Source: Desulfurococcaceae archaeon (GTDB lineage Archaea; Thermoproteota; Thermoprotei_A; Sulfolobales; Desulfurococcaceae). From it: a stretch of DNA of 7,052 bases. Position 1 is the stretch's first letter; each line of letters opens with the position of its first letter. Both the position numbers and the translations under genes were made by a program. Below are positions 1 through 5,002 of this stretch, piece after piece. Below the pieces are notes generated by a model that was not told the origin of the DNA, did no database searches, and saw only the letters and a list, made by a program, of their open reading frames with translations. The DNA is taken from positions 1-7,052 of the forward strand of contig JAJHRJ010000021.1 in the NCBI GenBank assembly GCA_020832865.1, written 5' to 3'.

Positions 1-360
1 TACGCCATCTTGTCCAGGTCTTGATGTGATCCTAACTAATCCTAGCTCCGTTTTCACCAGTGAGCCCTTAGACACTATACTAGACTTCGCGTACTGCGGG
101 TTTTCTGGTGTTTCAACGACCTCAAGTACTTTTACCTTTTTCGTAGCGCCATCTGGTAAAGCCACGTTGACATATACAGTCTCTCTTAGTCTAACTTTAA
201 ACTTACCACCATAAACACGCTCAACTCTCCTATGCTCTTCACCACTTACTCTGGTTAAAGTCGGAGGTGAGCCAAGCTCATACTTCCTCTTTATTTTCTT
301 GTGTCTACCTCTAAGTCCACCACTTGGTTTTTGCAGGTCTTTACCTTGGTAATAAGACAC
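1..360 (-). CDS. rps8e: 30S ribosomal protein S8e, 3'-truncated by window edge
   Basis: This is a small-subunit ribosomal protein of the archaeal/eukaryotic S8e family and a structural part of the 30S subunit. Reading the minus strand from 360 gives 120 residues beginning SYYQGKDLQKPSGG, followed by a basic stretch (GRHKKIKRKYELG), the GGKFKVRLRE segment, a KVLEVVETPENPQYA segment and the near-C-terminal SRPGQDGV. All of these are typical of archaeal S8e. Family members are about 125-130 residues, so only the last few residues and the stop lie beyond the window. An ATG at 375 is in frame and would add MLGEI, but a GGTGA motif at 365-369 sits 4-5 bases before the GTG at 360, and the GTG start gives the normal S8e N-terminus, so GTG is preferred. 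The gene is divergent from the UppS-like gene. Identification is firm; the exact start is less so. Confidence 0.93.
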   Translation of the reverse strand, partial: MSYYQGKDLQKPSGGLRGRHKKIKRKYELGSPPTLTRVSGEEHRRVERVYGGKFKVRLRETVYVNVALPDGATKKVKVLEVVETPENPQYAKSSIVSKGSLVKTELGLVRITSRPGQDGV

Positions 361-364
361 GATC

Positions 365-369
365 TCACC
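365..369 (-). promoter_or_regulatory. Shine-Dalgarno GGTGA that decides the S8e start
   Basis: On the minus strand GGTGA lies 4 bases before GTG 360, inside the codons that the longer ATG 375 reading would translate. GGTG is the motif seen before most other genes in this window, so it supports initiation at 360. Confidence 0.55.
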
Positions 370-378
370 TAGCATTGC

Positions 379-395
379 CAGTATATGTCAGTATA
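379..395. repeat. Tandem CAGTATA heptamers, 10-bp period
   Basis: CAGTATA occurs at 379-385 and again at 389-395, exactly 10 bases apart, about one helical turn. The pair overlaps the predicted leftward transcription start region of the S8e gene. It could be an operator-like site or chance; no regulator is encoded nearby. Confidence 0.3.
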
Positions 396-400
396 CTCGA

Positions 401-416
401 AATCTCTTTAAAAACA
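401..416. promoter_or_regulatory. Shared TATA-like element between S8e and UppS genes
   Basis: The sequence CTTTAAAAA (406-414) contains the symmetric core TTTAAA and is the best archaeal TATA-box candidate in this intergenic region. Read rightward, initiation about 25 bases away would fall near 436-440, in AATAGTAATA, giving a leader to the UppS start. Read leftward, initiation would fall near 383-388, leaving a short leader that still includes the GGTGA of S8e. The same element could therefore drive both divergent genes. This is inferred from sequence and spacing only. Confidence 0.5.
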
Positions 417-490
417 CGACAAAATAGAGAAATAGTAATAGTGTAGATTTTGGTTTGTTTTTACTGAGAGAGCGAGGTGTATATTTACTC

Positions 491-1306
491 GTGGGAGTAT
501 TAAAGAGGCTTACGAGGAAAATAGCCCTCACTGTATTTCCTTGTGTGCTTAAGCCAGTGTATAGGCTATATGAGAAGTACTTGTGGATTCAAATTGAGGA
601 TGGACCTTTACCAAGACACGTGGGTATAATACCAGATGGTAATAGACGATGGGCTAGAGAAAAAGGGTTGCCAACATACGAGGGCCACTATTACGGATAT
701 GAGAAGCTAAAAGACGTTTTAAAGTGGCTGTGGGAGCTTAAAATACCCTACGTTACTGTATTCGCTATGAGCACAGAGAACTGTCTTTATAGGAGTCGCG
801 TAGAGGTTGAAAATCTCTTTAATATCATTAAGCGAGGACTAGTAGAGCTTCTCAATAGTAAAGAGATACATGATAATAGAGTTAAAGTGACAGTTATAGG
901 GAAATTAGAATATGTTCCAGGGGATATTAGAGATCTCGTGAAAAAGCTAGAGGAAAACACCGCTAACTACGATAATTACCACCTCACAATTGCGCTATGT
1001 TACGGTGGTAGGCAGGAAATACTAGACGCTGTCAAGGCTATTGGAAGAGACATATATTCCAGGCGATTAAACCCCGAGGAGATAAGTGAGGACACATTCT
1101 CAAAATATCTCTACACGCGTGACACACCAGACGTTGATCTAATTATTAGAACCAGTGGTGAAGAGAGGATAAGTAACTTCCTACTCTGGCAGTCTGCGTA
1201 CAGTGAGCTCTATTTCTGCGATGTCTACTGGCCTGAGTTTAGAAAAATAGACTTGTGGAGAGCAATTAGGAGTTTTCAGAAGAGAGAGAGGAGGTTTGGG
1301 CGGTAA
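491..1306 (+). CDS. uppS: cis-prenyltransferase (polyprenyl / undecaprenyl diphosphate synthase family)
   Basis: The product extends farnesyl or geranylgeranyl diphosphate with isopentenyl diphosphate in cis to make a long polyprenyl diphosphate. In archaea this becomes the dolichol-type carrier for N-glycosylation at the membrane. With the GTG 491 start it is 271 residues, a normal archaeal length. Family motifs appear in order: IIPDGNRRWA (catalytic Asp49), GHYYG (65-69), FAMSTEN (STEN 94-97), ALCYGGR, then RTSGEERISNFLLWQ (from Arg220), YSELYF, WPEF and a terminal RERRFG. The N-terminal 30 or so residues are hydrophobic and basic, suiting membrane association. An in-frame TTG at 455 would add 12 residues but has no GGTG before it, whereas GAGGTG at 474-479 precedes GTG 491 by 11 bases, a slightly long spacing. 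The family is certain; the start is not. Its stop touches the stop of the convergent coiled-coil gene. Confidence 0.93.
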   Translation: MGVLKRLTRKIALTVFPCVLKPVYRLYEKYLWIQIEDGPLPRHVGIIPDGNRRWAREKGLPTYEGHYYGYEKLKDVLKWLWELKIPYVTVFAMSTENCLYRSRVEVENLFNIIKRGLVELLNSKEIHDNRVKVTVIGKLEYVPGDIRDLVKKLEENTANYDNYHLTIALCYGGRQEILDAVKAIGRDIYSRRLNPEEISEDTFSKYLYTRDTPDVDLIIRTSGEERISNFLLWQSAYSELYFCDVYWPEFRKIDLWRAIRSFQKRERRFGR

Positions 1307-2215
1307 TTAAAGTTCTTCTTCGCCCTCGGAGACCCCGTATAGGATCTTGAGCTCCTCTAGGCTAAATCTCTTCTTGTTATTTTCGCTAATTTTACTCAGT
1401 AAGTCACGTCTCTTAAGCTCTAATAGAGACTTCTCTTTTTCTCTTGCAATGCTCTTTAAGACATCATTATATTCTTGTCTAAGCACGTTTAGCCTTGCAA
1501 TCTTCTGTGCTAACTCAGTATCACATGCTTCAATCTCTTTTTTCTTGTTTTCAAGTAGGTTCTTAGTATTCATGTACTCTGACAAACGGGCATTAACATT
1601 ACTTCTTAGTGCTTCTAATTCCCTACTCTTTTCACTAATTGTCGACTTAAGCTCACTTATCTTACTGGTTAACTCAGCAATGCGGCTTTTCAGAGACAAA
1701 TGTAGTGCACGAAGCTCTAAATACTCATCTCTCTCTCTTCTAGCATTAAGTGCTCTCTTTAAAAGCGAGTTATAAGCCTGTAGCTTTCTAACTACTTGTT
1801 TCTCTTCTTCAAGTGTGAGTATGTGTGTCTGCATATACCACTCTAGCTCCTCTATTTTACGCTTTATTATTGAAATAGGAATCTTTACTTCCTCAGCTAA
1901 GCTCTGAAAAGTCGCCTTTTTACTCTGCACTAGCTCTCTAATAGCCTTTAACTCGCCTAGTAGTTTTCTCCGCTCCTCCACGAGACCTTTTACTTCGCTT
2001 ATTAGTTTTCTCCGCTCTTCTATACTCTCTCTCAGCTTAGACTTAGCTTTTCTCAACTCTTCTAAGAGAGCAGCTCTTCTCCCCCTGATCTCTTTAAGCT
2101 CGCTTAAGAGTTGAAGTCTTTTTTCTTTAAGGGCTTTAATGGCTTCTCTGGTATCATGAATTTCTCTCGATATTTTCTCTGCCCGCTCCTCTAGCTCCTT
2201 AATATTACTGTCCAT
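1307..2215 (-). CDS. archaeal coiled-coil protein (COG1340-like), function unknown
   Basis: The 302-residue product is almost entirely charged heptad sequence: predicted long helices at about residues 3-105 and 138-280, rich in Lys, Arg, Glu and Leu, with no signal peptide, membrane segment or catalytic motif. A less regular linker at about 106-137 contains EELEWYMQTHILTLEEEK, resembling the conserved hinge of the COG1340 archaeal coiled-coil family as I recall it. The C-terminus has the family-like FSLEELKILYG followed by an acidic tail. The shape suggests a helical hairpin or scaffold; the function is unknown. The ATG lies immediately after the TAA of acdB with no base between, and AAGGTG at 2225-2230 lies 9 bases upstream inside acdB, so it is probably the last gene of the acdAB transcript and translationally coupled to acdB. 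An alternative is a fragment of an SMC/Rad50-type protein, but no ATPase motifs exist and the length suits a complete small coiled-coil protein. Confidence 0.85.
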   Translation of the reverse strand: MDSNIKELEERAEKISREIHDTREAIKALKEKRLQLLSELKEIRGRRAALLEELRKAKSKLRESIEERRKLISEVKGLVEERRKLLGELKAIRELVQSKKATFQSLAEEVKIPISIIKRKIEELEWYMQTHILTLEEEKQVVRKLQAYNSLLKRALNARRERDEYLELRALHLSLKSRIAELTSKISELKSTISEKSRELEALRSNVNARLSEYMNTKNLLENKKKEIEACDTELAQKIARLNVLRQEYNDVLKSIAREKEKSLLELKRRDLLSKISENNKKRFSLEELKILYGVSEGEEEL

Positions 2216-2935
2216 TTAGTGAGGCACCTTGCGTAGAATGACACGCACATCTACAACCATAGCGCCATTATCATAAGCCATTACCGGGTTTAAGTCAATA
2301 GACTCTATTTCATCGTTTTCAAGCATGAGTTTCGAGGTCTTAACTAGTATGTCTGCAATAGCCTTCTTGTCCACGGGCTTTTGCCCTCGGTAACCTTCTA
2401 GTACCTGCTTAGACTGAATTTCGCTAATCATCTCTAAAGCGTCATTAAAGCTTAAGGGTGCTATTCTGAAAGAAACGTCTTTGAATACTTCTACGAAGAC
2501 TCCTCCAAGACCAAACATGACTGCAGCTCCGAAGACGCTGTCTCTGAGTCCTCCCACAATTACCTCTATACCTTGACGAGCCTCCTGGTACATTATAACT
2601 CCAATTATCCTGGCATTAGGGGCTCTTAAAGACACTGTTTTTAGCATCTCGTTGACAGCGCGTGCAACTTCTTCTCTACTATTTAAGTGCAGTTTTACTC
2701 CCCCCACATCACTCTTGTGGATTATGTCTGGGGAGACTATTTTCAACGCTATAGGGTAGCCTACGGAGTCGGCGAGATCATAGGCCTCTTTAGGTGTTCT
2801 AACCAAGTATACCTCAGGTACCGGTATCTCGTAGTACTTAGCTAGCTCAAATGCCTCGTGTTCTAGGAGCTTGAGTCTATCTTCGCTCAGGGCACGCTTA
2901 ATGATCTCTTTTGGAGGCGTCATTTTAATCGCCAT
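2216..2935 (-). CDS. acdB: ADP-forming acetyl-CoA (acyl-CoA) synthetase, beta subunit
   Basis: This is the ATP-grasp subunit of the archaeal enzyme that converts acyl-CoA, ADP and phosphate to acid, CoA and ATP in the cytoplasm. It binds the nucleotide and receives the phosphate carried from the alpha subunit. The 239 residues match the usual 230-240 residue separate beta subunit. The ATP-grasp N-terminal lobe begins near residue 20 (LLEHEAFELAKYYEIPVPE). SPDIIHKSDVGGV carries His73, equivalent to the beta-subunit catalytic His of the Pyrococcus enzyme. GAAVMFGLGGVFVEVFKD (136-153) is the glycine-rich segment, and IESIDLNPVMAYDNG carries Asp214, the nucleotide-side acidic residue. ATG 2935 overlaps the end of acdA by 11 bases, consistent with coupled translation and balanced subunits. 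A second in-frame ATG at 2923, just after the acdA stop, would give 235 residues; neither has a clear GGTG, so the start is uncertain. The coiled-coil gene follows directly. Confidence 0.93.
   Translation of the reverse strand: MAIKMTPPKEIIKRALSEDRLKLLEHEAFELAKYYEIPVPEVYLVRTPKEAYDLADSVGYPIALKIVSPDIIHKSDVGGVKLHLNSREEVARAVNEMLKTVSLRAPNARIIGVIMYQEARQGIEVIVGGLRDSVFGAAVMFGLGGVFVEVFKDVSFRIAPLSFNDALEMISEIQSKQVLEGYRGQKPVDKKAIADILVKTSKLMLENDEIESIDLNPVMAYDNGAMVVDVRVILRKVPH
2225..2230 (-). promoter_or_regulatory. Shine-Dalgarno AAGGTG for the coiled-coil gene, inside acdB
   Basis: AAGGTG on the minus strand lies within the last acdB codons, 9 bases before the ATG at 2215. It supports re-initiation on a shared mRNA instead of a separate promoter. 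Confidence 0.6.
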
Positions 2936-4310
2936 GTGTTTTAATCGTACTATAAGTGTAGAGAGCTTTTAATGCTTTTGCAAGTCTCTCAGGAGACTCG
3001 AAAACTGTTACATTGTTCTCTTCGAGTCTTTTTGCTACTTCGAGTGAGGCCTCACTACCTATTGTTAATGCGACAATGGGCTTCTCGTATGTTTTCTTAA
3101 GCTTAACTAAGTGGTCAACAAAAGTCCCCTTAATACCGGGGACTTGTGGTAATGCTACTACTACTATTGCGTCAACGTAGGGCTTCTCGACAAGGATGTC
3201 AAGTACGCGCATATATCTCTCGTCATCAGTGTCTCCCGTGAGATCAATTGGGTTTTCAACTATACAGTGAGGTGGAAGTATTTTTCTGAGCTCTTCTCTG
3301 AGATCACTCGGAGTCCTGGGGACTTCTAGTCCAATGCTGGTTAAAGCGTCTGTTAACATAACTCCAATGCCTCCAGCATCTGTTAAAATATACACTCTAT
3401 TTCCTCTCATTAGAGGCTGATGGAGAAATATCCTCACAGCATCCATCATTTCATCAAAGCTCTCGACTTCAATAACTCCTGCTTGTTTAAACGCAGCCTT
3501 ATATACTCCATACTCACCGGCCATTGCGGCTGTGTGGCTAGCAGCTGCTAAACTACCCCTGCTTGTTTTACCAGCCTTGTAGACGAGTATAGGCTTCTTC
3601 TTTATAACCTTCTTAGCTACTTCAATGAACACCCTGCCACGACCAGGCTTTAGGCCCTCAATATAGATGAGTATAACTCTCGTTTTGTCATCTTCACCGA
3701 GGTATTCTAAGAGATCAACGTCATCAACGTCTACTTTATTCCCATAGCTAATTGCCCTTGAAACACCTAGATTGTGATAGGCCATCCAGTCCATGAGGGC
3801 AGCGGCAAATGCGCCACTTTGACTTATAAATCCCACGTATCCTCGTGGAGGCCTCTTCATTTTAGACACAAAGTAAGTATCTACACCACTCCAGTTGTCA
3901 TAAATCCCGATACAGTTAGGCCCCACGATCCTTATACCGTAAGTTCTAGAGATCTCCTCAAGCTCTCTCTCCAGCCTCTCCCCCTCAGGGGTTCCAGTCT
4001 CCCTGAAACCCCCACTAATAACAATAGCAGCGGGCACTCCTCTAGCCGCGGCTTCTCGTAAGACCGCAGGGACTCCGGGGGCCGGTATCGCGATCACTAC
4101 GAGGTCCGGTGTCTCAGGTAACTCAGTGATACTCTTATAGCATTTAAGTCCAAGTATCTCACTGTAACTCGGGTTTACAGGGTATATTCTCCCACGAAAC
4201 CTATTAATGAAGTTCTCCAGTATAGCTCGTCCAACTTTACCCTCTTTCGGTGTTGCTCCTACTATAGCAACGCTTGCTGGATTAAAGAGCTTTTCAAGGC
4301 TAGTACTCAA
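2925..4310 (-). CDS. acdA: ADP-forming acetyl-CoA (acyl-CoA) synthetase, alpha subunit
   Basis: This is the CoA-binding, phosphohistidine-carrying subunit of the two-subunit archaeal ADP-forming synthetase, used in sugar or peptide fermentation to make ATP. The 461 residues match the usual alpha length of about 460. The domains are a Rossmann-type CoA-binding domain (SVAIVGATPKEGKVG, residues 13-27; VNPSYSEILG; ISGGFRETG; VGPNCIGIYD), then two ligase-CoA flavodoxin-like domains (FISQSGAFAA; SYGNKVDVDDVDLLEYL; ILTDAGGIGVM; ENPIDLTGD). AAASHTAAMAG holds His259, the expected phosphorylated His, and IYIEGL holds Glu218, the residue known to support phosphohistidine formation in the Pyrococcus enzyme. 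The start is TTG 4310: a stop lies in frame two codons upstream, and GGTG at 4318-4321 is 7 bases before it. Acetyl-CoA is the default substrate; isoforms for branched or aryl acyl-CoA cannot be told apart here. The separate alpha and beta genes, instead of a fusion, fit Thermococcales and some crenarchaea. Confidence 0.95.
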   Translation of the reverse strand: MSTSLEKLFNPASVAIVGATPKEGKVGRAILENFINRFRGRIYPVNPSYSEILGLKCYKSITELPETPDLVVIAIPAPGVPAVLREAAARGVPAAIVISGGFRETGTPEGERLERELEEISRTYGIRIVGPNCIGIYDNWSGVDTYFVSKMKRPPRGYVGFISQSGAFAAALMDWMAYHNLGVSRAISYGNKVDVDDVDLLEYLGEDDKTRVILIYIEGLKPGRGRVFIEVAKKVIKKKPILVYKAGKTSRGSLAAASHTAAMAGEYGVYKAAFKQAGVIEVESFDEMMDAVRIFLHQPLMRGNRVYILTDAGGIGVMLTDALTSIGLEVPRTPSDLREELRKILPPHCIVENPIDLTGDTDDERYMRVLDILVEKPYVDAIVVVALPQVPGIKGTFVDHLVKLKKTYEKPIVALTIGSEASLEVAKRLEENNVTVFESPERLAKALKALYTYSTIKTHGD

Positions 4311-4317
4311 AAATCAA

Positions 4318-4321
4318 CACC
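4318..4321 (-). promoter_or_regulatory. Shine-Dalgarno GGTG for acdA TTG start
   Basis: GGTG lies 7 bases before TTG 4310 on the minus strand. Together with an in-frame TGA immediately upstream of the TTG, it fixes this non-ATG start. Confidence 0.65.
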
Positions 4322-4339
4322 AAGTTTTTCACTATAAGC

Positions 4340-4358
4340 GCGTAATTTTTAAATTAAG
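4340..4358. promoter_or_regulatory. Divergent TATA-like region between acdA and the CHR gene
   Basis: The only strongly AT-rich stretch of the intergenic region is TAATTTTTAAATTAA (4343-4357). As an archaeal TATA box it would place leftward initiation near 4324, just before the acdA GGTG, and rightward initiation near 4375-4380, about 20 bases before the CHR ATG. It may serve both genes or hold two overlapping boxes. It is predicted from composition and spacing only. Confidence 0.5.
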
Positions 4359-4385
4359 ACTTATCTCCATATTAGCTAGACTAGT

Positions 4386-4390
4386 GGTGA
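4386..4390 (+). promoter_or_regulatory. Shine-Dalgarno GGTGA for the CHR gene
   Basis: GGTGA lies 7 bases before ATG 4398 and supports that start. Confidence 0.65.
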
Positions 4391-4397
4391 TTGCCGT

Positions 4398-4952
4398 ATG
4401 CCATCTCTAATAGAGGTCTTTGTCGAGTTTGTTAAAATAGGGATCTTCATGTTTGGAGGAGGCTATGGCGGCATAGCTCTACTCTACAAGGAGCTCGTAG
4501 AGAATAAAAAGTGGATCTCTGAAGAGGAGTTTCTGAGAATCCTCGGGATAGCAGAGAGTACACCTGGGCCTATAGCAATAAACTCGGCTACGTGGATAGG
4601 CTATGTACTCGGCGGATTGCCAGGCTCAATTATAGCGACTATGGGAGTTGTTCTACCAGCCTACATAATTATACTTGGCACGGTAATCGCCCTTAGACCG
4701 TACTTAGAGAGCTATGTAGCAAAAGCAGTGTTTAGAGGTATTAATGCGGCAGTTGTAGCACTAATTCTATACGCTTTCCTCAGGCTCGCCAGAACAGCAT
4801 TACTAGTAAAAGATACTCTCGCAGTTGATGTTGTTCCATTAGCGGTCTTTCTGCTCTCTCTAGTACTACTAATAGCCTTGAAGATGCATCCAATTATAGT
4901 TATTGGTGTAGCGGCGATTATCGGCCTAGCAACAGGGCTCCTTAATAAGTGA
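4398..4952 (+). CDS. short single-domain chromate transporter (CHR/ChrA) family protein
   Basis: This is an integral membrane protein of 184 residues with one CHR domain. Characterised full-length ChrA proteins, about 400 residues with two such domains, export chromate; the substrate of this short form is unknown. Family hallmarks are FGGGYGG (19-25), KKWISEEEF (38-45), and ESTPGPIAINSATWIGYVLGG (53-73), the Pro-Gly signature near the first membrane region. About six hydrophobic segments are visible: 8-30, 58-75, 77-99, 112-131, 144-161 and 164-182. Short CHR proteins often occur as adjacent pairs with opposite topology. Here the flanking genes are acdA and tldD, so no partner is adjacent and it may work as a homodimer or with a partner elsewhere. 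The start ATG has GGTGA 7 bases upstream and is the first gene of a plus-strand set. The family call is firm; chromate itself as substrate is only an annotation tradition. Confidence 0.88.
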   Translation: MPSLIEVFVEFVKIGIFMFGGGYGGIALLYKELVENKKWISEEEFLRILGIAESTPGPIAINSATWIGYVLGGLPGSIIATMGVVLPAYIIILGTVIALRPYLESYVAKAVFRGINAAVVALILYAFLRLARTALLVKDTLAVDVVPLAVFLLSLVLLIALKMHPIIVIGVAAIIGLATGLLNK

Positions 4953-4956
4953 ACAA

Positions 4957-4967
4957 AGCATAAATAC
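4957..4967 (+). promoter_or_regulatory. Possible promoter for tldD-tldE
   Basis: The 50-base gap between the CHR gene and tldD holds AGCATAAATA, a TATA-like box preceded by an A-rich element. Initiation about 25 bases on would fall near 4988-4991, just before the tldD Shine-Dalgarno motif. tldDE could therefore be transcribed on its own as well as by read-through. Confidence 0.35.
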
Positions 4968-4990
4968 TCCGATCTACTACTGGCTTTAAA

Positions 4991-4996
4991 GCGGTG
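4991..4996 (+). promoter_or_regulatory. Shine-Dalgarno GCGGTG that decides the tldD start
   Basis: GGTG at 4993-4996 lies 6 bases before TTG 5003. The GTG at 4994, which opens the longest reading frame, is itself part of this motif and has no GGTG of its own, so TTG 5003 is the likelier start. Confidence 0.6.
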
Positions 4997-5002
4997 TACT
5001 AT

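Noticed and set aside
26..214. A short plus-strand frame at the window start.
   Set aside because: It is antisense to S8e, whose reading is unmistakable.
376..490. A small RNA or riboswitch in the S8e-UppS gap.
   Set aside because: I found no stable hairpin, no box C/D-type motifs and no T-run terminator; the promoter elements explain the region adequately.
1347..1775. A 142-codon plus-strand open frame rich in Ser and Leu.
   Set aside because: It is antisense to the coiled-coil gene; the Ser/Leu/Phe-rich product is what the complement of Lys/Glu/Arg-rich heptads gives, and no ribosome-binding motif precedes it.
1307..2215. The coiled-coil gene as a fragment of SMC or Rad50.
   Set aside because: No Walker A, Walker B or signature motif and no zinc hook is present, and the gene has its own start, stop and family-like hinge and C-terminus.
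3774..4061. A 95-codon plus-strand open frame within acdA.
   Set aside because: It is antisense to a well-conserved part of acdA containing the CoA-binding domain, with no recognisable protein features.
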